Source: a bacterium
Lineage (GTDB): Bacteria > Omnitrophota > Gorgyraeia > Duberdicusellales > 4484-171
Assembly: GCA_021796115.1 (NCBI GenBank)
Contig: JAJYOP010000017.1
Coordinates: 1-39,871, forward strand
Direction: 5' to 3'
DNA length: 39,871 nucleotides
The notes beneath the pieces were generated by a model. That model was given only the letters and a program-made list of their open reading frames with translations, was not told where the DNA came from and made no database searches. The translations under genes and the position numbers were made by a program. This document shows, in pieces, positions 1 to 7,671 of this stretch. The first letter of the stretch is position 1. Each line of letters begins with the position of its first letter.

Positions 1-40
1 CTGCGATTTACATCTATGCTAATCTGTGGAAAAATATACA

Positions 41-1270
41 TTACTCTAAAACCGTATATGCTCTTTCCCGATGTTGTGTCAAATCCAAACCAATCAACTC
101 TTCTTCTTCATCTACCCTGATACCGATTAAGGCATCAACGATTTTGTAAATAACCAGCGTGAGGACAAGCGTATAGACAATCGTTGCCGCGACAGCAAGC
201 AATTGAATCAAAAACTGTTTTGGATTGCCAAGAAATAACCCGTTTGCTCCGGCAGAATTTACTGCTTTTGAAGCAAATAAACCTGTGGCGAGAGCGCCCC
301 AAATTCCGCCTATGCAGTGGACACCAAAAGCATCAAGCGAATCATCGTAACCTAATTTTGGCTTAATGATGCTTACGGCAATAAAACAAAAAACGCTGAC
401 CAGAAGCCCTATCACTATTGCGGATAAAGCATTCACAAATCCCGCGGCGGGAGTAACCGCAACCAGCCCTGCGACAGCGCCGCTGGCTACGCCAAACATT
501 GTCGGCTTGCCGTTGCGAAACCACTCAAGGAGCGCCCAGCTTAAACCTGCGGCGGCGGCTGCGCTGTTGGTAGTAACAAATGCATTTACAGCCAACCCAT
601 TTGCCGCTAAAGCACTGCCAGCATTAAAACCAAACCAACCGAACCAGAGTAAAGCTGTTCCTAAAACAACGAACGGCAGGTTGTGCGGCGTCGGTAAATT
701 CGAATCTAAATTTTTTCTTCTGCCGATAACAATCGCTGTAACAAGCGCGGCTATTCCGGCATTTATATGGACTACTGTGCCGCCGGCAAAATCAAGAGTG
801 CCTAAATTATGCAGCCATCCACCTGCGCCCCATACCCAATGGCAAAGCGGGTCGTAAACGAAAGTCGCCCAAAGCATAGTAAAAATCAGGAATGCGGAAA
901 ATTTCATTCTCTCGGCAAAGGCTCCAATAATCAGGGCCGGCGTAATTATCGCAAACATGGCTTGAAAAATCATGAATGCCTGATGCGGTATTGTTCCTGC
1001 ATAAGTAGCATAAGGTTCCAATCCTACGCCATTTAAACCGGACCAGCCAAAACCTCCCCAAAAACCATTTCCGGGATGAAAGGAAAGGCTGTATCCAAAC
1101 AAAACCCATTGGATACTTAAAACGCAAAGAATAATGAAGCATTGCATCAGGATGCTTAAGATATTCTTTTTCCTGACCATGCCGCCGTAGAAAAATGCCA
1201 GCCCCGGCGTCATGAGTAATACAAGAGCCGAAGAAACTAAGACCCACGCCGTATCCCCTGCATTAATCAT
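41..1270 (-). CDS. amt: Ammonium transporter (Amt/MEP family)
   Basis: 409-aa ORF; MINAGDTAWVLVSSALVLLMTPGLAFFYGG..., FGVHCIGGIWGALATG; AGGAGG RBS upstream. Confidence 0.97.
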   Translation of the reverse strand: MINAGDTAWVLVSSALVLLMTPGLAFFYGGMVRKKNILSILMQCFIILCVLSIQWVLFGYSLSFHPGNGFWGGFGWSGLNGVGLEPYATYAGTIPHQAFMIFQAMFAIITPALIIGAFAERMKFSAFLIFTMLWATFVYDPLCHWVWGAGGWLHNLGTLDFAGGTVVHINAGIAALVTAIVIGRRKNLDSNLPTPHNLPFVVLGTALLWFGWFGFNAGSALAANGLAVNAFVTTNSAAAAAGLSWALLEWFRNGKPTMFGVASGAVAGLVAVTPAAGFVNALSAIVIGLLVSVFCFIAVSIIKPKLGYDDSLDAFGVHCIGGIWGALATGLFASKAVNSAGANGLFLGNPKQFLIQLLAVAATIVYTLVLTLVIYKIVDALIGIRVDEEEELIGLDLTQHRERAYTVLE

Positions 1271-1358
1271 ACGAAACCTCCTTTTTTAACTTTCTAAATG
1301 TTTATTCAAATGTGTAAAAAATGCGCAAAAAAAACCTTTTTCTTGCACCATTTTTTTA

Positions 1359-1538
1359 TTATTTCAAATTTAATTTTTCTCTAACTAACCTTGCATAAAT
1401 TTTATTTATGCGTCTGGTTTTCAGCCATCTTTCAATGGTAGTAACCTGAATGTCGAGTTTCTTCGATAAATCGTAAAGGGTATAGCCCCTCTCCACTTTT
1501 AATTTAAAAATTTTTTCTATCAAATCAGGATCTACCAT
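1359..1538 (-). CDS. 59-aa helix-turn-helix protein (not in the ORF track)
   Basis: Own translation: MVDPDLIEKIFKLKVERGYTLYDLSKKLDIQVTTIERWLKTRRINKIYARLVREKLNLK*; HTH-like YTLYDLSKKLDIQVTTIERWL; lies between PII and amt on the same strand. Confidence 0.7.
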   Translation of the reverse strand: MVDPDLIEKIFKLKVERGYTLYDLSKKLDIQVTTIERWLKTRRINKIYARLVREKLNLK

Positions 1539-1552
1539 AAACGAATTCTCTT

Positions 1553-1891
1553 TTATAATGCCGTTACCCCATTTTCGGCTGTGCGTATACGCACAGCATC
1601 ATCTACGGGATAAATAAATATTTTCCCATCGCCAACCTTACCGGTTAAAGCAGCACTACGGATGACAGTCACTATCTTTGCTGCATCGCTATCATTAACG
1701 ATAAGTTCAAGCCTCACTTTGGGAAGAAAATTTATACTGTAAGTTTTTCCGCGAAACTCATGTTTGAGCCCTTTTTGTTTGCCATGTCCCTCAATTTCGG
1801 TAATCATAATCCCCGGATGGCCTATTTTTTCTAAAGCAGCACATACTTCACCAACTTTTGCGGGACGAACTATTGCTTCTATTTTTTTCAT
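1553..1891 (-). CDS. PII nitrogen regulatory protein (GlnB/GlnK family)
   Basis: MKKIEAIVRPAKVGEV...GKQKGLKHEFRG...GKVGDGKIFIYPVDDAVRIRTAENG, a clear PII signature. Confidence 0.95.
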   Translation of the reverse strand: MKKIEAIVRPAKVGEVCAALEKIGHPGIMITEIEGHGKQKGLKHEFRGKTYSINFLPKVRLELIVNDSDAAKIVTVIRSAALTGKVGDGKIFIYPVDDAVRIRTAENGVTAL

Positions 1892-1906
1892 CCTTACTCC
1901 TTCTTC

Positions 1907-3784
1907 TTAAACAGCCCAGATACCTTTTTCTCCAGTACGGATACGCATCGCATCGGTGGCGTCAGTGACAAAAATTTTCCCGTCGCCAAAATTACCTGTC
2001 CGGCAGGCTTCTCCAATAATGTCCATCACGCGACGAACATCCCAGTCTTTCACCACTAAATCCACTTTTATCTTAGGAAGAAATGTTACTCGATCTTCAG
2101 CTAAAGCTACGGAGCCATCTATTTGGCCTCTTTGCCTACCAAAACCTCTAACCTTTGCTACAGTCATTCCCATAATAAAATCGTCTTCCTTTAATACTTC
2201 GGTTACGAGACTCAATTGTTCCGGCCTGAGGATACAGGAAACCATCTTTAACCTGTAAGACCTGCGTACCGTAGTTACTGCAATATAGGCTACACTGGCA
2301 ACAGCCCAGGCACCGGCAATCAAGAAACAAATATCTGCTTCGGCTTTAGCGTCGGCATTGCCAATGCTATACAAATATATAATCGCTACAGCCATAATCA
2401 CGTTAGTCACGATACCAAGACCAGGAACAATCCAGTGTTTAAAAATATTAAATTCTTCTCGGCCTTTAAAGGCAATAATCGTCCAAAGGCAGGTTAAGCC
2501 GTATAATATAAAGGTACCGAAATTGGAGGCAAGCGTAATGCCGGTTAAACCTATAACCGAACGCACACCTATCGCCGCAATTATGGAAGTAATAATCACT
2601 AAGGTCCATAGCGCAACGTGCGGTGTGCTAAAACGTTCATGCATGAATCCAAGCATTTCGGGTAATTCCCGGTCGGCTGCCATGCCACAACTTACTCTCA
2701 TTGCGGTATTCATACAGCTTAAAGTTGTACCAACGATTGCAATGGCAACGGTAATTGCCATAGTGACCATCAATCCAAACCCTAAACCTGGAATTAGCGA
2801 ATCGCCGATAAGTTTTGCTAAGTCTCCGATTGGTGCTCCAGAAGCGGCAGCGGCAGCCATTCCCGTTACAGTAGTCGTACCGCTTGCTGCAACCAACTTA
2901 TCACTGACCATAAAACCTGCGGCAAAATATTCTAAAAGATAGGCAAACAAACCTTGTATAACCAGGGAAATAATTATTGCCTTAGGTATTGTCGTCTTTG
3001 GATTTTTTGTTTCCGCAGATAAGGCTGTGCAGCTTTCAAAACCGACTAAAATTAAAATCGCAAGCGTTGATTGTATGATTACGCCCTGGAACGAATGCGG
3101 ACGCAATACATCCCAGCTTCCGCCAAAAGCCCAAACCGTCGCATGCCCTGGATTTGTAATACGATACCAGATTGCCAAACCTGAAAATACTACTAGTGTC
3201 ACCAGCTGAATAACATTAATCCAAAAAGCAGTGGAAGTCGAACCAGTAACTCCACGGTATGCGATGTATCCGGCCACAATTGCAAAGACAACACTGATGA
3301 TTGTTAAGGCCGCATTTGATAATGTTTGCCCGGTAAATTGGCTATAGATATATCCAATAAGCGTTGCCATCATCGCTACCATAACTCCCGGATAGACCCA
3401 ATAAAATAAATGCGCACTCCAGCCGGTAGCAAGCTTGGCAAAACGTGCTAAAGAATTGGGGGTAGTTTTCTTATTGTCTTTATGGCGATCAAGAAAAGCT
3501 TTTTCGGCAAAATATACACAACTGGCAAAACCTGCTTCAGGATATAGTTTAGCAAGCTGCGCGTAAGAAAACGCCGTAAGAAAAGCAACGAGAAGAGCAA
3601 GGACGATTCCTGCCCAAATATCACTGGCAACCGATGCACCTCCTGGAGCACTAGCTGCTGCTTGCAGCTGATAAGTAATCCACAAAAACGCGCCTGGCGC
3701 AATTAAAGCCATCGCGTTAACCGTAGCTCCCAATAATCCCAGGGTTGGCTTGACTACCGGAGAAGTTAATTTATTGTCTGTCAT
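1907..3784 (-). CDS. APC-superfamily amino acid permease fused to a C-terminal PII domain
   Basis: N-terminal multi-TM APC permease; C-terminal ~110 aa MVSCILRPEQLSLVTEVLKEDDF...GFGRQRGQIDGS...FGDGKIFVTDATDAMRIRTGEKGIWAV is PII-like. Confidence 0.92.
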   Translation of the reverse strand: MTDNKLTSPVVKPTLGLLGATVNAMALIAPGAFLWITYQLQAAASAPGGASVASDIWAGIVLALLVAFLTAFSYAQLAKLYPEAGFASCVYFAEKAFLDRHKDNKKTTPNSLARFAKLATGWSAHLFYWVYPGVMVAMMATLIGYIYSQFTGQTLSNAALTIISVVFAIVAGYIAYRGVTGSTSTAFWINVIQLVTLVVFSGLAIWYRITNPGHATVWAFGGSWDVLRPHSFQGVIIQSTLAILILVGFESCTALSAETKNPKTTIPKAIIISLVIQGLFAYLLEYFAAGFMVSDKLVAASGTTTVTGMAAAAASGAPIGDLAKLIGDSLIPGLGFGLMVTMAITVAIAIVGTTLSCMNTAMRVSCGMAADRELPEMLGFMHERFSTPHVALWTLVIITSIIAAIGVRSVIGLTGITLASNFGTFILYGLTCLWTIIAFKGREEFNIFKHWIVPGLGIVTNVIMAVAIIYLYSIGNADAKAEADICFLIAGAWAVASVAYIAVTTVRRSYRLKMVSCILRPEQLSLVTEVLKEDDFIMGMTVAKVRGFGRQRGQIDGSVALAEDRVTFLPKIKVDLVVKDWDVRRVMDIIGEACRTGNFGDGKIFVTDATDAMRIRTGEKGIWAV

Positions 3785-3849
3785 AGTTATTAACCTCCTC
3801 TTCCCTTGTGAATCTACATGCAGCTGCTTGTATTAATATCAATTTAAAT

Positions 3850-3895
3850 AAAAAAACGTCTCCCATTCCCTCTCGGAACAAAAGACGCCCTTGTC
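3850..3895 (-). terminator. Terminator 2 in the APC-PII leader with an overlapping short hexaloop hairpin
   Basis: GCGTCT...TTCC-GAGA-GGGAA...AGACGTTTTTTT; GAC-AAGGGC-GTC at 3884-3895. Confidence 0.6.
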
Positions 3896-3907
3896 GAAAA
3901 CCTAGTT

Positions 3908-3991
3908 TTACCCCGCTCGCTTCGCTTGAGGGGTAATTCGCACTATCATTTTTTCTACGCACTTTGTGCTTGAAAAAATATTGTGCTCATT
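3908..3991 (-). ncRNA. Leader RNA module copy 2
   Basis: AATGAGCACAATATTTTTT...AAAAAATGATAGTGCGAATTACCCC...GGGGTAA; GCAC/GTGC replaces GGCC/GGCC. Confidence 0.55.
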
Positions 3992-3997
3992 AAACAG

Positions 3998-4045
3998 AAA
4001 AAGCGTTCCTTTTTAAGAACGCCCTTAAATTACACTTCAATGTGT
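3998..4045 (-). promoter_or_regulatory. Candidate antiterminator/terminator 1 in the APC-PII leader
   Basis: P1 ACAC-ATTGAA-GTGT; P2 TTTAAG-GGCGTT-CTTAAA overlapping terminator GCGTTCTT-AAAA-AGGAACGC-TTTTT. Confidence 0.55.
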
Positions 4046-4105
4046 TTTAGTAAAATTTGCTACAATAATACAAGTAAAAAAAATGCCTGCGTGGTAACTT
4101 TATTT

Positions 4106-4630
4106 TTAAGCTATTTCTTTTTTTACGATTGCGCACTTATCTTTGATTTTATTCTTAATCTTGATAACCATCGCATGGGAAATGCCAAGATTTCTGCCAA
4201 TCTCTCTGACGGTTGTATCTCTAAGCAAATAATGCAGGACTTTTCTTTGCCTTGCATCGAGTAGTTTATCTACATCTTCCAAAAATAACCCTTCCTCTAT
4301 CGACTCCCTGCTGCCTTCGGTGCAAAAAGAAGGAAGGATATCTTCTAAAGTATAATCCTCATCCGTCAGCATGGTGTTTAGGCTTACCGAACAAAAATCG
4401 ATTCTTTTATAGGCTTTACGAATGTAATTCTTAAGGAAAAACAAACATCCTTGTAATATGTAACTGTCGGTTTTACCATCAAGTTCCAGTTGGTTATATT
4501 TCCTCCACAATTCCAGGAGAGCTTCTTGGTATAAATCATCGTCATCGAATGACGTATATTTGCCATCAAGCTTTCTGGTAATTGCTCTTAGTTTCGGCGA
4601 CATTTTTTTGACCAGTTCTTCAAAACTCAT
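4106..4630 (-). CDS. Sigma-70-family (ECF-like) RNA polymerase sigma factor or related protein
   Basis: DDDDLYQEALLELWRKYNQ (region 2-like) and LDARQRKVLHYLLRDTTVREIGRNLGISHAMVIKIKNKIKDK (region 4-like HTH). Confidence 0.7.
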   Translation of the reverse strand: MSFEELVKKMSPKLRAITRKLDGKYTSFDDDDLYQEALLELWRKYNQLELDGKTDSYILQGCLFFLKNYIRKAYKRIDFCSVSLNTMLTDEDYTLEDILPSFCTEGSRESIEEGLFLEDVDKLLDARQRKVLHYLLRDTTVREIGRNLGISHAMVIKIKNKIKDKCAIVKKEIA

Positions 4631-4639
4631 ACCTACCTC

Positions 4640-4697
4640 TAAAAATAAAAATGCCCTTTCTTAAGCGTATCCTCGCTTAAGAAAGGGCTGCTTTGCC
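4640..4697 (-). terminator. Terminator 2 in the sigma-like gene leader (15-bp perfect stem)
   Basis: GCCCTTTCTTAAGCG-AGGATA-CGCTTAAGAAAGGGC-ATTTTTATTTTT; overlapping GGC-AAAGCA-GCC at 4686-4697. Confidence 0.65.
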
Positions 4698-4700
4698 ACA

Positions 4701-4788
4701 TTTCGTTACCCCCTCGCTACGCTCAGGGGTAATTCGGCCTAACATTTTTTCTGCGCCACCAGCGGCTTGGAAAAATGTTGGCCTCATT
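4701..4788 (-). ncRNA. Leader RNA module copy 1 (AATGAG-stem-TAG-GAATT-stem)
   Basis: AATGAGGCCAACATTTTT...AAAAAATGTTAGGCCGAATTACCCC...GGGGGTAA; shares consensus with copies 2 and 3. Confidence 0.55.
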
Positions 4789-4789
4789 A

Positions 4790-4840
4790 AAAATCCCCAA
4801 TCTTCTGGATTGGGGCAACTTTGCCTCGAACTTCTTTGTT
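4790..4840 (-). promoter_or_regulatory. Candidate antiterminator/terminator 1 in the sigma-like gene leader
   Basis: AAC-AAAGAA-GTT and GGC-AAAGTT-GCC hexaloops followed by CCCCAATC-CAGAA-GATTGGGG-ATTTTT. Confidence 0.5.
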
Positions 4841-4845
4841 TTTTA

Positions 4846-4874
4846 TTTATAACATATTACCTGGTAAATGTCAA
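4846..4874 (-). promoter_or_regulatory. Sigma-70-type promoter for the sigma-like gene leader
   Basis: TTGACA (4874-4869), 17-nt spacer, TATAAA (4851-4846); the -35 overlaps the GAF-ANTAR1 stop codon. Confidence 0.75.
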
Positions 4875-5572
4875 GGCTTCTTAATTTCCGAAGAAAGTAT
4901 AATTGCCTCGGCAACATCTTTCATGGTCAAGCGCTTGTTCATACTGGTCTTGCGAATCAACTCATAGGCCTGCTCTTCGGTAAGGCCTTTTTCTTTCATT
5001 AACAGACCTTTTGCTTTTTCTATTCTTTTACGCGCCTCAAGCTCCTCCTGGACAATTTTCGTCTTCATGATAAGCTCGGTGTTTTCTATAGACACCGCGG
5101 CCTGATTTGCCACCGCAGTCAAAAGATCGATGTCGCTTTCGCTGAAATCATACAAAGTTGTAGTGTAGCAGTTGATAACCCCGATGACTTTATTCTTTAC
5201 CATCATCGGCACGCTAACCATCGAAATCAATTTTTCCTTTTTCGCCAAGGTTTTTTCTTTATAACGCGAATCCTTAAGGACATCGCGTATGACGATGGCC
5301 TTTTTCTCTTTGGCGGCGAGGCCAACGATACCTTCCCCAACCATCAATTTGCGTTCCTTAAGGTATTCCTCGCTCATGGCCTGGGTGGCTCTGATTCGTA
5401 ATGATTGGTCCTTGTCATCAAGGAGCCAAAGCGAACAGATTTTCGCATTCATGACGTTGGCAGTAAGAGTGACGATGAGTTTTAATATGTCGCCCAGGTA
5501 CAAATCGCTGGCTATGGCTTTACCGATTTTTCCCAGCGTTTCTAAATATTCTTTATAGGAAACTTTCTTCAT
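4871..5572 (-). CDS. GAF-ANTAR domain RNA-binding antiterminator-type regulator (copy 1)
   Basis: GAF domain followed by ...RKRIEKAKGLLMKEKGLTEEQAYELIRKTSMNKRLTMKDVAEAII, an ANTAR signature. Confidence 0.9.
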   Translation of the reverse strand: MKKVSYKEYLETLGKIGKAIASDLYLGDILKLIVTLTANVMNAKICSLWLLDDKDQSLRIRATQAMSEEYLKERKLMVGEGIVGLAAKEKKAIVIRDVLKDSRYKEKTLAKKEKLISMVSVPMMVKNKVIGVINCYTTTLYDFSESDIDLLTAVANQAAVSIENTELIMKTKIVQEELEARKRIEKAKGLLMKEKGLTEEQAYELIRKTSMNKRLTMKDVAEAIILSSEIKKP

Positions 5573-5664
5573 AATTAGGTTTTGGTATCCCTTATTGTAG
5601 CAATATTTAATATTAAATCAATACGTTTGCTTTTTCTAGAATTTTCCCATTTTTTTATTTTTAA

Positions 5665-5743
5665 GGACGGATGCCACGGATTGTTACGGATGCAGACGGA
5701 TGATTTTATCCGTGACATCCGTAAACATCCGTTTGAATCCGTG
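5665..5743. repeat. Word-hairpin repeat L1 (word ACGGATn / ATCCGTn)
   Basis: ACGGATGCCACGGATTGTTACGGATGCAGACGGATG...ATCCGTGACATCCGTAAACATCCGTTTGAATCCGTG. Confidence 0.85.
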
Positions 5744-5805
5744 CCGAAAAATGTTTCTTAATTTTTTAAGGTATTTTAAAGAAATTAATTTTAAATTTTT
5801 GAAAA

Positions 5806-7410
5806 TTATTTAGAAATCGACAAGGCGGCTTTGACGAAATTTTTAAATAATGGGTGGGGTTTTTCCGGTTTTGACTGGAACTCTGGATGAAATTGACAGG
5901 CGATAAACCAGGGATGACAGTTAAGCTCGATTATTTCGACCAAATCTTTCTTGGGATAAATCCCGGAAAAAATTATCCCTTTCTTCTGCATAACTTCGCG
6001 ATAATTATTATTAAATTCGTATCTATGCCTGTGGCGCTCGCTTATTTTTTCCTTCTGGTAAGCCTCGTATGTTTTTGTCCCTTTTTTAATCCGGCACTCA
6101 TACGCGCCAAGGCGCATAGTCGCGCCTTTATCTTGAATTTTCTTTTGCTCATCTAGGAGGGCTACTACGGGGTATTTAGTATCTTTATCGAACTCGGTTG
6201 AATTCGCATTTTTAAGCCCGCAGACATTCCTGGCAAATTCAATTACTGCTATCTGCATACCAAGACAAATCCCAAAATAAGGAATGCTGTTTTCGCGGGC
6301 AAATTTTGCCGCGTTAATTTTGCCCTCTATGCCACGATGGCCAAAACCACCCGGGACTAAAATCCCTTTTACGCCGTTTAAGTATTTCTCCGCTCCGTCT
6401 TCTTCGATATCTTCGGAATCAACTTTCTTAAGTATCAGGCGCGTATTATTTCCTAGGGCTCCATGAGTTAAAGCTTCATAGATTGATTTATAAGCATCCT
6501 GGAGCGCAATATATTTCCCTACCACTGCGATCTCTACGCTGTGCGCCGGTGATTTTATTCTTTTTAAAACATTATGCTCCCAATCGCTAAGATTTCCGTC
6601 CGGATGTTTGATATTAAGTAGCCTGGTTAAAAGTAAATCCAATCCTTCTTTCTTGAAATTAACCGGCACCTCATAAATGGTCTTTGCGTCAACCGCATTG
6701 ATTACGCAGTTTGGCTCAACGTTACAAAAGAGCGCAATTTTTTCCTTCGCATCTTTGCTCAACGCTTTTTCCGTGCGGCAAACAATAATGTCCGGCATAA
6801 TTCCGATCTGGCGTAATGCCGCAACGCTGTGCTGCGTAGGCTTGGTTTTGATTTCTCCGGCTGATTTAATAAAAGGCACAAGGGTAACGTGGATATTTAC
6901 CGCATAATCCCGGCCAAGCTCCAGGCGCAACTGCCTGATTGCTTCTAAAAATGGCAGGCTTTCGATATCGCCGACTGTGCCGCCGATTTCAACGATTACG
7001 GCGTCAACCTTCTGGTCCGAAGCTACTTTTTTTATATGATGTTTTATTTCATCGGTAATATGAGGGATTATCTGGACGGTCTTTCCGAGGTAATCGCCTT
7101 TTCGTTCTTTGGAGATAACCGAATAGTAAATTTTTCCGGTGGTAATATTATTGTCTTTTGTAACTTTGGCATTGGTAAAACGCTCGTAATGCCCGAGGTC
7201 CAAATCGGTTTCTGCGCCATCCTCGGTTACATAAACTTCGCCATGCTGATAAGGATTCATTGTGCCGGGGTCAACATTAATGTAAGGATCACACTTAATC
7301 AGCGTAACCAGAAGTCCTTTCGCCTCCAGCAGCTTACCTATTGATGATGCGGTGATACCTTTACCTAAACTTGATACTACACCGCCGGTAACAAAAATGA
7401 ATTTTGACAT
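5806..7410 (-). CDS. pyrG: CTP synthase
   Basis: [26 protein letters not shown]-terminal GATase with GICLGMQ. Confidence 0.99.
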   Translation of the reverse strand: MSKFIFVTGGVVSSLGKGITASSIGKLLEAKGLLVTLIKCDPYINVDPGTMNPYQHGEVYVTEDGAETDLDLGHYERFTNAKVTKDNNITTGKIYYSVISKERKGDYLGKTVQIIPHITDEIKHHIKKVASDQKVDAVIVEIGGTVGDIESLPFLEAIRQLRLELGRDYAVNIHVTLVPFIKSAGEIKTKPTQHSVAALRQIGIMPDIIVCRTEKALSKDAKEKIALFCNVEPNCVINAVDAKTIYEVPVNFKKEGLDLLLTRLLNIKHPDGNLSDWEHNVLKRIKSPAHSVEIAVVGKYIALQDAYKSIYEALTHGALGNNTRLILKKVDSEDIEEDGAEKYLNGVKGILVPGGFGHRGIEGKINAAKFARENSIPYFGICLGMQIAVIEFARNVCGLKNANSTEFDKDTKYPVVALLDEQKKIQDKGATMRLGAYECRIKKGTKTYEAYQKEKISERHRHRYEFNNNYREVMQKKGIIFSGIYPKKDLVEIIELNCHPWFIACQFHPEFQSKPEKPHPLFKNFVKAALSISK

Positions 7411-7430
7411 AGCTTGTTATTTGAAACGCT

Positions 7431-7524
7431 AACTGTTGAATTGGTTGAATCGACTGGATTAGTTGAATTAAAAAGAGCGCAGGCTAAATTCAGCACTCCA
7501 ACAATTTCAATGAATTCAACAGTT
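7431..7524. repeat. Word-hairpin repeat L2 (word GTTGAAT)
   Basis: AACTGTTGAATTGGTTGAAT...ATTTCAATGAATTCAACAGTT. Confidence 0.8.
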
Positions 7525-7552
7525 CGGATTTTATTTGCTAAAAATTAGAGAA

Positions 7553-7596
7553 GGCGCCCTTCCTACTTTTTTGTACACTTTAGTAGAAAGGGCGCC
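7553..7596 (-). terminator. Strong hairpin in the pyrG 5' leader (terminator or attenuator)
   Basis: GGCGCCCTTTCTAC...GTAGGAAGGGCGCC, ~14 bp stem, just downstream of the putative pyrG promoter; weak T tract. Confidence 0.55.
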
Positions 7597-7616
7597 TCTG
7601 TTCATAAAACGATGTC

Positions 7617-7644
7617 ATTTTATACCTAATAACTAGATTGTCAA
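7617..7644 (-). promoter_or_regulatory. Sigma-70-type promoter for the pyrG leader
   Basis: TTGACA, 16-nt spacer, TAAAAT between GAF-ANTAR2 and pyrG. Confidence 0.6.
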
Positions 7645-7671
7645 GAAAAAAACAACCCGATTAAAAATCTT

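Noticed and set aside
366-857. 163-aa plus-strand ORF
   Set aside because: Antisense to the clear Amt gene; low-complexity Ala/Thr/Pro translation typical of a shadow frame. The same applies to 2358..2942 +, 8855..9334 +, 15333..15773 +, 37556..37972 + and similar.
3850-3925. Partial resemblance to the guanidine-I (ykkC) riboswitch: CTAGG...GTTCCGAGAGG...GGGAGA
   Set aside because: Key segments and spacing are missing, and GTTCC-GAGA-GGGAA is the apical part of the terminator hairpin.
3771-3962. 63-aa minus-strand ORF upstream of the APC-PII gene
   Set aside because: It covers the leader terminator and RNA module; the structure explains the region better than coding.
3998-4045. Possible glutamine (glnA) riboswitch because of GGAACGC near nitrogen genes
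   Set aside because: GGAACGC is the 3' arm of a terminator; other conserved glnA elements are absent.
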